Origin: Lentzea jiangxiensis
GTDB lineage: Bacteria > Actinomycetota > Actinomycetes > Mycobacteriales > Pseudonocardiaceae
Length of the DNA: 64,000 nucleotides
Direction of reading: 5' to 3'
NCBI RefSeq assembly: GCF_900104175.1
Contig: NZ_FNIX01000017.1
Coordinates: 1-64,000 of the forward strand
A program made the position numbers and the translations under genes. Under the pieces are notes generated by a model. That model had not been told where the DNA came from and did not search any database. It saw only the letters and a program-made list of their open reading frames with translations. Numbering within the stretch: the stretch's first letter is position 1; each line of letters starts with the position of its first letter. Below, piece after piece: positions 16,441 to 26,149 of the stretch.

Positions 16441-16480
16441 TGCAAAAGACGTTTGCGGACGTCCGCAAACGTCTTTTGCA
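16441..16480. repeat. Perfect 40-bp palindrome (dispersed repeat copy A)
   Basis: The left half reads TGCAAAAGACGTTTGCGGAC and the right half is its exact reverse complement, with no spacer. Imperfect relatives with the shared core TTTGCGGAC...GTC occur at 31333-31373, 31441-31496, 50003-50051 and 50105-50145. Here it lies between the 3' ends of two converging genes (PH-domain gene and suhB), where it could also end transcription. Confidence 0.9.
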
Positions 16481-16496
16481 CAACCGATATATCAGT
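16481..16496. repeat. GATATATC motif next to repeat copy A
   Basis: CAACCGATATATCAGT abuts the 40-bp palindrome. The 14-mer ACCGATATATCAGT is the exact reverse complement of the one inside the motifs at 31209-31224 and 50072-50088, each also close to a repeat copy. The core is nearly palindromic (ACYGATATATCRGT). Confidence 0.75.
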
Positions 16497-16512
16497 GTGC
16501 TGACCTGCGGTT

Positions 16513-17307
16513 TCAGACCTTGTCGAAGCCGGATTCGGCGAGCGCGGCGTACATCGCGTCCGCGATGCCCGGTGCGGCGGCGAACGTCGCGTCCTCCCCC
16601 AGCTCCGGCGACGACCCCGGCAGCCGCACGACCGCGCCGGCCTCCGCGGCGATCAGTCCGCCGGCCGCCCAGTCCCACCGGCCGAGCGCGTGCTCGGCGT
16701 AGGCGTCGAGCCGTCCCGCGGCCACCGAGCACAGGTCGAGCGACGCCGCGCCGGCCCGGCGCAGGTCGCGCACGCGCGTCGCCATGCGGGCCCACGTCTC
16801 GGCCTGGCGCTGCCGGCGTTCGGGCCGGTACGCGAAGCCGTACCCGAGCAGGGACAGCGAGAGGTCGGTCGTCGCGGACACGTGCAGGGGTGCGCCGTCC
16901 AGGAAGGCGCCGTGGCCGCGGGCGGCGGTCCACAGGCGTCCGGTCGCGGGCTCGAACACCGCGCCCGCGACGGACTCGCCGTCGAGCTGCGCCGCGATCG
17001 ACACCGAGTACCAGGGGATCCCGTACAGGTAGTTGACGGTGCCGTCGATCGGGTCGACGACCCACGTCAGGCCCTCGACGACGGTGCCGCCCTCCTCCTC
17101 GCCCAGCACGGGTTCGCCGGGGCGCAACTCGGACAGACGCGTCCGGACGAGTTGTTCCGAGGCCCGATCGGCGGCGGTGACCACGTCGGTGGAGGTGCTC
17201 TTGGTGTCGAACGAGACGACCGCGGAGGCGCGCATGCGCTGAACAAGAGCGCCCGCTTCCCGTCCGACGGCCGTCGCGATGTCAACGAGTGGCCGGGGAT
17301 CGAACAC
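16513..17307 (-). CDS. suhB: Inositol-1-monophosphatase family protein
   Basis: 264 residues from GTG. The Mg-dependent phosphatase signature is complete: the metal-binding VLGEEEGG, WVVDPIDGTVNYLYG (DPIDGT motif) and the C-terminal GRWDWAAGGLIAAEAGA (WD motif). It probably dephosphorylates inositol monophosphate or a related sugar phosphate; in actinobacteria inositol feeds mycothiol and phosphatidylinositol. Placement between cei and ppgK matches the suhB locus of other actinobacteria. Confidence 0.93.
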   Translation of the reverse strand: MFDPRPLVDIATAVGREAGALVQRMRASAVVSFDTKSTSTDVVTAADRASEQLVRTRLSELRPGEPVLGEEEGGTVVEGLTWVVDPIDGTVNYLYGIPWYSVSIAAQLDGESVAGAVFEPATGRLWTAARGHGAFLDGAPLHVSATTDLSLSLLGYGFAYRPERRQRQAETWARMATRVRDLRRAGAASLDLCSVAAGRLDAYAEHALGRWDWAAGGLIAAEAGAVVRLPGSSPELGEDATFAAAPGIADAMYAALAESGFDKV

Positions 17308-17412
17308 GACCGGTTTCCTCCTGCGTCACTGGCACGGGACTATCGGACGACGTCAGGCTAATGTCTGCGCACCACGGTTACTGAATCGAACGAGTAGGAA
17401 GGACCACGGGGA

Positions 17413-18174
17413 ATGGGCATCACCCGCGGGTTCGGTGTGGACATCGGCGGCTCCGGCGTCAAGGGCGGCCTGGTCGACCTCGAGGCAGGAGCACTGGACG
17501 GCGAGCGCATGCGGATCCCCACGCCTCAGCCTTCCACGCCGGAAGCGGTGGCGGAGGTCGTCGCGGAGATCGTCGAGAAGTTCCAGTGGGACGGACCGGT
17601 CGGCATCACGCTGCCGTGCGTGGTCAAGCACGGTGTGTCGCTCAGCGCGGCGAACGTCGACAAGGGCTGGATCGGCTGTGACGCGCAGAAGCTCTTCGCC
17701 GAGCGCCTCAAGCGCAGGCCCGAGGACATCGTGGTCATGAACGACGCGGACGCGGCCGGTATCGCGGAGATGTCGTTCGGCGCGGGCGTCGGCAAGGGCG
17801 GGACCGTGGTGCTGCTGACGTTCGGCACCGGTATCGGCAGCGCGGTGTTCCTCGAGGGCAAGCTCGTCCCGAACACCGAGTTCGGCCACCTCCAGGTCGA
17901 CGGCCACGACGCCGAGAAGCGCGCGGCCGCGTCGGTGAAGGAGGAGAAGGACCTGTCGTGGGAGGAGTGGACTCCCCGCGTCAGCCGGTACATCAACGTG
18001 CTGGAGGACCTCATCTGGCCGGACCTGGTGATCGCGGGCGGCGGCGTGAGCAAGAAGGCGCACAAGTGGTTGCCGTTGCTCAAGGTTCGCACCGAGGTCG
18101 TCGCCGCGGCGCTGAAGAACGACGCGGGCATCGTGGGCGCCGCCTGGGCCGCCGCGCACGGCGTCAGGCCCTGA
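17413..18174 (+). CDS. ppgK: Polyphosphate glucokinase
   Basis: 253 residues of the ROK family. It phosphorylates glucose using polyphosphate (often also ATP). Visible features are the phosphate loop FGVDIGGSGVKGGLVD, the catalytic region VVMNDADAAG with Asp, TFGTGIGSAVF, and the family-specific EFGHLQVDG in place of the zinc-binding cluster of other ROK kinases. The tail DLVIAGGGVSKKAHKWLP is also diagnostic. ATG at 17413 has AAGGACC upstream. A hairpin terminator follows before sigA. Confidence 0.95.
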   Translation: MGITRGFGVDIGGSGVKGGLVDLEAGALDGERMRIPTPQPSTPEAVAEVVAEIVEKFQWDGPVGITLPCVVKHGVSLSAANVDKGWIGCDAQKLFAERLKRRPEDIVVMNDADAAGIAEMSFGAGVGKGGTVVLLTFGTGIGSAVFLEGKLVPNTEFGHLQVDGHDAEKRAAASVKEEKDLSWEEWTPRVSRYINVLEDLIWPDLVIAGGGVSKKAHKWLPLLKVRTEVVAAALKNDAGIVGAAWAAAHGVRP

Positions 18175-18232
18175 CGACCATTCGACACCGAAACGTGTCC
18201 GACTCGATCTAGCTGCGACAACGCAGGTGGGA

Positions 18233-18256
18233 GCGCCCCGAAGCACCTCGGGGCGC
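18233..18256 (+). terminator. Terminator after ppgK
   Basis: Nine-base stem GCGCCCCGA/TCGGGGCGC with a 6-base loop, 58 bp after the ppgK stop and ahead of sigA. Confidence 0.55.
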
Positions 18257-18392
18257 AACACCGCGTCACCGACGTCGTTACAATGGAACGCACACCCGCC
18301 GGGCAAGATCGGCGGGGACATCCCCTGAACTCTGGCGACCGAGGTTTCGCGCCCTCTGGTCCGCCTTGAACGACCGTCGCGAAAGGGCGTAC

Positions 18393-19703
<1,311 letters not shown>

Positions 19704-19723
19704 GTCCTACCCGGTCATGCGCA

Positions 19724-19756
19724 CGAAGCCCCGCACCGGTTCGGTGCGGGGCTTCG
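19724..19756 (+). terminator. sigA terminator
   Basis: Fourteen-base stem CGAAGCCCCGCACC/GGTGCGGGGCTTCG with a 5-base loop, followed by GTGTTTT. It begins 20 bp after the sigA stop. Confidence 0.85.
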
Positions 19757-20280
19757 GTGTTTTCGGCGAGCACGGTTCACCGGTTCGTGAAAATGAGGCG
19801 GAAGTGTTCGCTTTCCGCGAAAAAACGCCGGAAATGTCCGCAGCGGCTGCTGTGCCGACGTTCGCCCGAAACCTCGATTCCGGGTCGGGAACCGCCCGTT
19901 GATCACGGTCTCGCGTCCGAATCGTGGGACGTTCGTGACCTGTTCGCTGCGGGCGGACAAGGGCAACCGATATCACACTCCCGGCCGCACGCAACCGACC
20001 GCCTGGCCGCACTTGGCTGCTCCACCAGCGGTTTTTCGGTCGCTCAGCGTACGTGTCAAGCCGGTGAACCGGTGGCGAACGCAGGTGTGAAGCTGCTGCA
20101 GGCGGGTAAATCGGAGAGTGACGCGAGTCGCCACGCACACGGGAACACTGACTAACGCCAAAACGTCTGTCAGAGTGGAGCCAGCGAGCACCGCGCACCA
20201 TCCAGGGGCGTTGTGGTCGCAGCTTGGTAAGAGGGCACCGGGACACTTCGTTCCGTTGCTGGGACGGAGGGAGATTCATC
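19757..20280. other. 524-bp intergenic region before the DUF7455 gene
   Basis: No convincing gene on either strand. Composition is less GC-rich than the flanking genes, so promoter and leader elements for the small gene at 20281 are likely here. GGAGGGAG just before 20281 is its ribosome binding site. No canonical -35/-10 pair or long hairpin was identified. Confidence 0.5.
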
Positions 20281-20460
20281 ATGACTGCAGCACTCACCCG
20301 CCCCGAGTTGACCGCTGCCGACCGCTGCGACCGCTGCGGGGCTGCTGCCCAGGTTCGCGCTTTGCTCCCGTCCGGGGGCGAGTTGCTGTTCTGCGGGCAC
20401 CACGCCCGGGCGCACAGTGAGAAATTGCGCGAACTCGCTGCTGAGATTCAGCAGGGCTGA
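20281..20460 (+). CDS. DUF7455 small zinc-ribbon-like protein
   Basis: 59 residues with a strong ribosome binding site, GGAGGGAG, about 5 bases before the ATG. The core is AADRCDRCGAAAQVRALLPS, then ELLFCGHHARAHSEKL: a CxxC pair plus CxHH form a likely zinc site. This tiny protein follows sigA in many actinobacteria. Function unknown. A perfect 13-bp hairpin ends the transcript. Confidence 0.9.
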   Translation: MTAALTRPELTAADRCDRCGAAAQVRALLPSGGELLFCGHHARAHSEKLRELAAEIQQG

Positions 20461-20482
20461 CTTCCACCCCACCTAGCCGCTC

Positions 20483-20512
20483 GGGGCGGAGATCCGCGAG
20501 GATCTCCGCCCC
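20483..20512. terminator. Bidirectional terminator
   Basis: GGGGCGGAGATCC/GGATCTCCGCCCC, a perfect 13-bp stem with GCGA loop, lies between the converging DUF7455 gene and the ROK regulator gene. Confidence 0.85.
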
Positions 20513-20522
20513 CTTCGCTGTT

Positions 20523-21677
20523 CTAGAGGGTGTCGAGCACCGGCTCGAAGGCCAGTTCGGCGGCCCCCACGAGCTTCGCGTCCCGCCCCAGCGGGGACGG
20601 CACGACCTGGGTCCCCCCGACAGCGCGGGAGACGAGGCTGCGCCGCTGCACGGCGGAGCTCACCGACTCCACCACCGACAGCGGCAGCGCCGTGTAGAGG
20701 TCGCCGAGCACGACGAGCTCGGGACCGAGGACGTTGACGATGTTCGCGAGGCCCAGTGCGAGCCAGTCGGCGAACTCGTCGAGCACCGAGGGGTCGTCGA
20801 GCGCCCGCAACGCCGCGACGACGGCTCCACGCGGGGCGTCGTCGGGAAGGCCCAGCGCCCGGCACAGCGCCGGCTCGCCCACCTCGGTCTCCCAGCAGCC
20901 GTCACAGCCGCAGTAGCACCGCCGCCCACGTGGGTTGACCACCATGTGGCCCAGCTCGCCGACGTAGCCGCCGGAGCCACGCAACGGCTGCCCCGACAGG
21001 ATCACTCCCCCGCCGACGCCGACGTCCGCGGAGATGTAGACCATGTCCGCGGACTCGCGCGCCGCACCGCGGACGTGCTCGGCCAGCGCACCGAGCTCCG
21101 CGTCGTTGCCGACCTGGACGGGCAGCTTCAGCACCGCCTCCAGGCGTTTGCCGAGCGCCACACCGGTCCAGTGCAGGTTCGGCGCCTCGTGCACGTGCCC
21201 GTCGGCACGCCGCACGACGCCGGGCACGGAGATGCCCACCCCGACCGCGGTGGCGTCGAGGTCGTCGGCCATGAGGCGCGCCGACTCGACGATGTGCGTG
21301 ATGACCTCCCCCGGATCACGCGTCCGGTGCAGGTTCCAGCTGTCCCGCCCGAGGATCTCCCCGCCGAGGCCGACGAACCCCATCGCCACGTGTTCCACCC
21401 GCACGTCGATCGCGATGACGACCGCGGCTTGCGGCTGGGGCAGTACCAGCAGGGATGGGCGGCCCGCTCCGCTGCGCAGAGCGGGCACGCGTTCGGCGAC
21501 CACGCCGGCTTCGGCGAGGCCGTCCACCAGGGCCTTGATGGTGCTGCGGTTGAGCCCGAGCTCAGCCGCGAGCGAGGCCCTGGTGGACGGTCCGTCGATG
21601 TGCAGGCGGCGCAGCAGCGCCGTCCTGTTGTGCCTGCGGATCTCGTCGGGACGAGTGCCGGACGTGGGTCCCGTCAC
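20523..21677 (-). CDS. ROK-family transcriptional regulator (XylR/NagC-like)
   Basis: 384 residues. The N-terminal winged helix (about 10-75) has STRASLAAELGLNRSTIKAL as HTH. The ROK sugar-binding domain contains VAIDVR, ISVPGVV, VGNDAELGALAEH, DVGVGGGVIL and the zinc motif GELGHMVVNPRGRRCYCGCDG. It is last in the xylF-xylG-xylH operon, 4 bases after the permease stop, so it probably regulates that operon in response to the transported sugar. Confidence 0.92.
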   Translation of the reverse strand: MTGPTSGTRPDEIRRHNRTALLRRLHIDGPSTRASLAAELGLNRSTIKALVDGLAEAGVVAERVPALRSGAGRPSLLVLPQPQAAVVIAIDVRVEHVAMGFVGLGGEILGRDSWNLHRTRDPGEVITHIVESARLMADDLDATAVGVGISVPGVVRRADGHVHEAPNLHWTGVALGKRLEAVLKLPVQVGNDAELGALAEHVRGAARESADMVYISADVGVGGGVILSGQPLRGSGGYVGELGHMVVNPRGRRCYCGCDGCWETEVGEPALCRALGLPDDAPRGAVVAALRALDDPSVLDEFADWLALGLANIVNVLGPELVVLGDLYTALPLSVVESVSSAVQRRSLVSRAVGGTQVVPSPLGRDAKLVGAAELAFEPVLDTL

Positions 21678-21681
21678 CGCG

Positions 21682-23133
21682 TCATCGGGCCGCGGTGGCC
21701 GCCCGGCGGCGGGACAACGCGTCGACGCTCGCGGCGAGCAGCAGGACGAGCCCGGTCACGATGAACACGACCGCGGCGGGCTGCTTGAGCAGGCCCATGC
21801 CGTTCTGGATGATCGCGAGCACCGCGCCACCGATGACGGCGTCGCGCAGGCGGCCCTTGCCACCGAACAGCGACGTACCACCGATGACGGCCGCGCCGAC
21901 CGACAGCAGCAGCGTGTTGCCGCCACCGGCGTTCGGGTCGACCGAACCGACCTTCGACGAGTACACGATGGCGCCGATCGCGGCCGCCGAGGAGGCGATC
22001 ACGAAGACGCTCATGCGGATGCGCTCGACGTTGATACCGGCGCGGCGGGCCGCTTCCTTGTTGCCGCCGACGGCGTAGATGTGCCGTCCGTAGCTGGTGC
22101 GGTCGAGCACGAACGTGCCGATCACCAACAGCACGAGGACCAGCGGCACCACGAACGGCACGCCTTCGATCACCACGAGGTTGCTCGGCGCCCGGTTGAG
22201 CGACAGCGCGTAGGTGATGACGGCGGCCAGCACCGCGAGGGCGCCGATCTTGGCCAGCACCAGCGTGGTGGGCTGGGCGACGAGGCCCCTGCGCAGCCGC
22301 GAGAAGTGGCGGGTGAGCACGACGGCCGCGTAGCCGCCGACGGCGATGACGAACAGCGCCCACGAGCCGACGAAGTCCAGGTTGCCGTTGGCGACGTTGA
22401 AGATCGTGTCGTCCCGCAGGCCGAGCGTGCCGCCCTGGCCGATGAGCTGCAGCACGACACCGCCCCAGACCAGGAACAGCGCCAGGGTCACGACGAACGA
22501 CGGGATGCCGACCTTCGCGACGAGGAAGCCGGTGATGGTGCCGATGGCCGCGCCGACGCAGACGGCGAGCAGCATCTCGAGCCAGGCGTTGGCGGGGATG
22601 CCCACCCCGGCGATCACGAGCGCCACGGCGGACAGCGCCGCACCGGCCCAGACCTTCATCACGGCCGCGAGCACGATCGCGAGCACCAGCAGGCCGCAGA
22701 ACACGTAGAAGACCGTGTCGCCCATGCCGCCGAGCAGGTTGCCGTTGTGGATCAGGTGCAGTGCCATCACGGCGGCCGTCACACCGGACGCGGTACCGGC
22801 GGACAGGTCGATCTCGCCGAGCAGCAGCACGAACACCAGGCCCATCGCGATGATGGTGATGCTGGCGCCCTGCTGGAGCAGGTTGGCGAGGTTGCCGAGG
22901 GTGAAGAACGTGTCCGACAAGGAGCTGAACACGATCAGCAGGACGACGAGGCCGAGCAGCGCGGGCAGCGAGCCGAGCTCACCGCCGCGGACCCTGGCCC
23001 AGTAGTCGCGGACGGCCTCGCCCGTGGACTGGGACGTCGTGTCGATGCCGAAGTCGGAGATGGCGCCCTGCTGCGGGGTTTCCTGCGCGGGCGATTCGGT
23101 GGTGTCGGTCATGCTGCCCTCTTCGGAACTCAT
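21682..23133 (-). CDS. xylH: Xylose-type sugar ABC transporter permease
   Basis: 483 residues, longer than E. coli XylH (393) because of an N-terminal cytoplasmic extension of about 60 residues. It has around ten or more hydrophobic segments, starting LPALLGLVVLLIVFSSL. The family segments GEIDLSAGTASGVTAAVMA and YAVGGNKEAARRAGINVER mark the RbsC/XylH permease family. The ATG overlaps the xylG stop by one base (TGATG); an alternative ATG at 23112 has AGAGGG upstream. Xylose specificity is inferred from the binding protein. Confidence 0.9.
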   Translation of the reverse strand: MSSEEGSMTDTTESPAQETPQQGAISDFGIDTTSQSTGEAVRDYWARVRGGELGSLPALLGLVVLLIVFSSLSDTFFTLGNLANLLQQGASITIIAMGLVFVLLLGEIDLSAGTASGVTAAVMALHLIHNGNLLGGMGDTVFYVFCGLLVLAIVLAAVMKVWAGAALSAVALVIAGVGIPANAWLEMLLAVCVGAAIGTITGFLVAKVGIPSFVVTLALFLVWGGVVLQLIGQGGTLGLRDDTIFNVANGNLDFVGSWALFVIAVGGYAAVVLTRHFSRLRRGLVAQPTTLVLAKIGALAVLAAVITYALSLNRAPSNLVVIEGVPFVVPLVLVLLVIGTFVLDRTSYGRHIYAVGGNKEAARRAGINVERIRMSVFVIASSAAAIGAIVYSSKVGSVDPNAGGGNTLLLSVGAAVIGGTSLFGGKGRLRDAVIGGAVLAIIQNGMGLLKQPAAVVFIVTGLVLLLAASVDALSRRRAATAAR

Positions 23134-23906
23134 CAGATCGTCGCCGCCTCGGGGCGGGCGATGCCCAGGTCACCGGAACGGCCGGCCGTGATCAGCTCGA
23201 CGACCTGGCCGTGCGTGACGTCCTTGGACCCCACGACGGCGGCCATGCGGCCGAGGTAGAGGCACGCGATGCGGTCGGCGACCTCGAAGACGTCGTTCAT
23301 GTTGTGGCTGATCAGGACGACCCCCAGGCCCTGCTCCGCGAGCCGGCGGACCAGGTCGAGCACCTGACGCGTCTGCGCGACGCCCAGTGCCGCGGTGGGC
23401 TCGTCGAGGAGCACCACCTTGCTGTTCCACAGGACGGCCTTGGCGATCGCCACGGTCTGGCGCTGACCACCCGACAGCGACGAGACCTGGGTGCGCACCG
23501 ACTTGACCGTGCGGACCGACAGCGAGGCCAGCGTCTTGCGCGCCGCCTGCTCCATGTCCGTCTCGTCGAGCAGACCGCCCTTGGTGCGCTCACGACCGAG
23601 GAACATGTTCTGGACGATGTCCAGGTTGTCGGCGAGCGCGAGGTCCTGGTAGACGACCTCGATCCCGAGGTCCGCCGCTTCGCGCGGACCCTTGATGTCG
23701 ACGGGCTTGCCGTCGAACAGGACTTCACCCGAGTCGGTCGGGTGGATGCCCGCGATGCACTTGACCAGCGTCGACTTGCCCGCGCCGTTGTCACCGACGA
23801 GGGCGGTGACCTCGCCGGGGTTCACGACGAGGTCGATGTCGTGCAGGACGTGCACGGGACCGAAGCTCTTGTTGATGCCGCGCAGCTCGAGAATCGGCTC
23901 GCTCAC
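23133..23906 (-). CDS. xylG: Sugar ABC transporter ATP-binding protein, single domain
   Basis: About 257 residues from GTG at 23906, which has GGAGG 8 bases upstream. Walker A is GDNGAGKST, signature LSGGQRQTVAIA, Walker B VVLLDEPTAAL, H-loop LISHNM. E. coli XylG has two fused ATPase domains (about 510 residues); this is a single-domain version, as often found in actinobacteria, presumably acting as a homodimer. Confidence 0.93.
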   Translation of the reverse strand: MSEPILELRGINKSFGPVHVLHDIDLVVNPGEVTALVGDNGAGKSTLVKCIAGIHPTDSGEVLFDGKPVDIKGPREAADLGIEVVYQDLALADNLDIVQNMFLGRERTKGGLLDETDMEQAARKTLASLSVRTVKSVRTQVSSLSGGQRQTVAIAKAVLWNSKVVLLDEPTAALGVAQTRQVLDLVRRLAEQGLGVVLISHNMNDVFEVADRIACLYLGRMAAVVGSKDVTHGQVVELITAGRSGDLGIARPEAATI

Positions 23907-23936
23907 TGGGGATTCCTCCGTGGTTACCACGCGCCT

Positions 23937-23970
23937 AGGGCGGGGTGCGGTCGTTGCCGCACCCCGCCCT
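23937..23970 (-). terminator. Intercistronic hairpin between xylF and xylG
   Basis: Perfect 14-bp stem AGGGCGGGGTGCGG/CCGCACCCCGCCCT with a 6-base loop, 13 bp after the xylF stop. In binding-protein operons such hairpins stabilise the upstream message or reduce readthrough, giving more binding protein than transporter. Confidence 0.75.
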
Positions 23971-23983
23971 GGCGCGAGCGGTC

Positions 23984-25108
23984 CTACTTGATGCCGAGCT
24001 CGGTGCAGGCGGCCTGGGTGTCGGCCACGCAGATGTCCGAGGCCTTGACGAAGCCCGCGTCGACCACGGACTTGACCTTGTCCTTGGTGATCAGCTGAGC
24101 GGTGAGCAGCACGGACTTGACGTCGCGGTTGCCCTTGGCGTCCTTCGTCTTGCCGGTCGCGAGGGCGTCGGCGGCGGCCGTGTCGCCCTTGGCGAGGGCG
24201 GCGGCCAGCTTGGCGGCGGCCTCGGCCTCGTCCTTGATCGGCTTGAAGACGGTCATGTGCTGGTCACCGCGGAGCACGGCCTGCAGACCGTCCGGGGTGG
24301 CGTCCTGGCCGGTGACCGGGACCTTCCCGTTCAGGCCGACCTTCTTGAGGATCGTGATCACCGCGCCGGCGAGGCCGTCGTTCGCGGCGACGACGCCGTC
24401 GACCTTGCCGCCGTTGGAGGTCAGGATCTGCTCGAAGACCTGGCCGCCCTTCTGGTTGTCCCAGTTGTCGATCGGCTGGGACTGGACCAGCTTGAGCTTG
24501 CCCGAGTCGTAGAGCGGCTTGAGGACCTTCTGCTGACCCTCGTGGAACAGGGTCGCGTTGTTGTCCGTCGGCGCGCCCTCGATCTCGATGACGTTCGCGC
24601 CCTGCGGCGCGGCCTTCATCGCGTCCGCGAGACCCTGGCCCTGCAGTTCGCCGACCTTCACGTTGTCGAACGACACGTAGTAGGACGAGGAGCCGCCGGT
24701 GTTCAGGCGGTCGTAGTCGATGACCTGGATGCCCTGGGTCTGCGCCTTCTTGGCGACGGAGGCACCGACCTCGCTGTTGGGGGTCGCGATGATCAGGACC
24801 TTGACGCCGGCGTTGATCATGCCGTCGGCCAGGGTGCTGAACTTCTGGACGTCGCCCTGGGCGTTCTGGATGTCGGGGTCGAGCCCCTCCTTCTTCAGAG
24901 CGGCCTCGAGGAGCGGCTTGTCGAAGCTCTCCCAGCGAGCGGAGGAGGCGGTCTCGGGCAGGATCACGCCGACCTTCGCGCCCGTGCCGCTGCCAGAGTT
25001 CGTTTCAGAGGTTCCTCCGGTGCCGGAGGAGGAGTTGGCGCCGCACGCCGAGACCGCCAGGGCGAGGCCCGCGGTCACGGCGATGGAAGCGAGAGTCTTG
25101 CTGCGCAT
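23984..25108 (-). CDS. xylF: Xylose-type ABC transporter substrate-binding lipoprotein
   Basis: 374 residues. The lipoprotein signal is SIAVTAGLALAVSAC, with the Cys near residue 22, followed by a Ser/Gly/Thr-rich linker. The periplasmic-binding fold of the ribose/xylose class shows ADGMINAGVKVLIIATPN, and GIQVIDYDRLNTG, YYVSFDNVKVGELQGQG and PVTGQDATPDGLQAVLRGDQ, which closely resemble XylF. It starts the operon xylF-xylG-xylH-ROK. Confidence 0.92.
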   Translation of the reverse strand: MRSKTLASIAVTAGLALAVSACGANSSSGTGGTSETNSGSGTGAKVGVILPETASSARWESFDKPLLEAALKKEGLDPDIQNAQGDVQKFSTLADGMINAGVKVLIIATPNSEVGASVAKKAQTQGIQVIDYDRLNTGGSSSYYVSFDNVKVGELQGQGLADAMKAAPQGANVIEIEGAPTDNNATLFHEGQQKVLKPLYDSGKLKLVQSQPIDNWDNQKGGQVFEQILTSNGGKVDGVVAANDGLAGAVITILKKVGLNGKVPVTGQDATPDGLQAVLRGDQHMTVFKPIKDEAEAAAKLAAALAKGDTAAADALATGKTKDAKGNRDVKSVLLTAQLITKDKVKSVVDAGFVKASDICVADTQAACTELGIK

Positions 25109-25144
25109 CCGCCATCCCTTTCACTGCGCTGTGTCACAGAGAAT

Positions 25145-25159
25145 GTTGTGGCGCACAAC
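25145..25159. promoter_or_regulatory. Candidate operator upstream of xylF
   Basis: GTTGTG-GCG-CACAAC is a perfect 6-bp inverted repeat 37 bp before the xylF start. It may be the site of the ROK regulator encoded at the end of the operon; this is inference from symmetry and position. Confidence 0.4.
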
Positions 25160-25284
25160 GTATGCCCGACATATGGGTGACCGGAACCACACTGCATCGA
25201 TTAAGTCGCAACGATGCGGTAACTGTGCCGAAATTTAGTCACCGAGAGTTATGAGAGCGTTACCACCGCACTACTGCATCCAGC

Positions 25285-25305
25285 AGCGATATATTGGATA
25301 TCGCT
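25285..25305. repeat. Inverted repeat in the xylF / methyltransferase intergenic region
   Basis: AGCGATAT-N5-ATATCGCT, perfect 8-bp arms, about 180 bp upstream of xylF and 50 bp upstream of the divergent methyltransferase start. It could be an operator for either gene; no further evidence. Confidence 0.4.
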
Positions 25306-25354
25306 TGCGGCGAACACTCGGAGGTCATCTCCCGGACACCTCTAGGGTGAGTTC

Positions 25355-26143
25355 ATGACCTTCGACGGGGAAACCGCCGAAAGACTGGCGAAATCGTTTG
25401 GCGCGGAAGCGGCACGCTACGACCGCACCCGCCCCACCTACCCGGACGAACTGGTCCGCAAGATCGTCGCCGCGAGCCCGGGCCCGCGTGTCGTCGACGT
25501 CGGCTGCGGCACCGGCGTCCTCTCCCGCCCGCTCGCCGCGGCCGGGTGCGACGTGCTCGGGGTGGAGCACGACGAGCGCATGGCCGAGTTCGCCCGCGCC
25601 ACGGGCGTGACCGTGGAGGTCTCCGAGTTCGAGACGTGGGACCCGGCGGGCCGCGAGTTCGACGCCGTCGTCGCCGGGCAGTCGTGGCACTGGGTCGGCG
25701 CCGAGGCCGGTCCGGCGCAGGTCGCGCGGGTGCTGCGGCCCGGCGGGGTGTTCGTCGCGCTCTGGCACGTGTTCGGGACGCCGGAGCCGATCGCCGACGC
25801 GTTCGTCGCGGCGTACGCCAAGGTGGCGCCCCAGCTCCCGCACCGCGTCGGCCACTCCTACGCCGAGGCGTTCGAGTCCTACCAGGCGGGCTGCGTGCGC
25901 ACCGGCGAGGCGTTCGCCGCGACCGGGGCGTTCTCCACCGCCGAGCAGTGGCGCGCGGACTGGGAGCGGACCTCCACCACCGCCGAGTACCTCGACCTGA
26001 TGCGCACCATGAGCCCGATGGCCCTGCTCAGCGCCGAGCAGGGCACCGAACTCCTCGACGACGTCGGCCACGCGATCGACGCGATCGGTGGCGAGATCAC
26101 GATGCGCTACAGCACGCTCGCCGTCGCCGTCACCCGCGTCTGA
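25355..26143 (+). CDS. Class I SAM-dependent methyltransferase
   Basis: 262 residues. SAM-binding motif I is VVDVGCGTGVLSRPLA (about 46-61), the acidic residue follows in VLGVEHD, and motif II/III regions are FDAVVAGQSWHW and VLRPGGVFVALW. The FGAEAARYDRTRPTYP opening is common in the UbiE/trans-aconitate-type group that acts on small molecules. The substrate cannot be predicted. Divergent from the xyl operon and converging on the helicase gene 6 bp away. Confidence 0.88.
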   Translation: MTFDGETAERLAKSFGAEAARYDRTRPTYPDELVRKIVAASPGPRVVDVGCGTGVLSRPLAAAGCDVLGVEHDERMAEFARATGVTVEVSEFETWDPAGREFDAVVAGQSWHWVGAEAGPAQVARVLRPGGVFVALWHVFGTPEPIADAFVAAYAKVAPQLPHRVGHSYAEAFESYQAGCVRTGEAFAATGAFSTAEQWRADWERTSTTAEYLDLMRTMSPMALLSAEQGTELLDDVGHAIDAIGGEITMRYSTLAVAVTRV

Positions 26144-26149
26144 GGCCTG

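Noticed and set aside
16425..16512. Short peptides such as MQKTFADVRKRLLH and LCNESFDFVRKRLLH read from the repeats
   Set aside because: They are translations of the palindromic repeats in several frames, not conserved genes.
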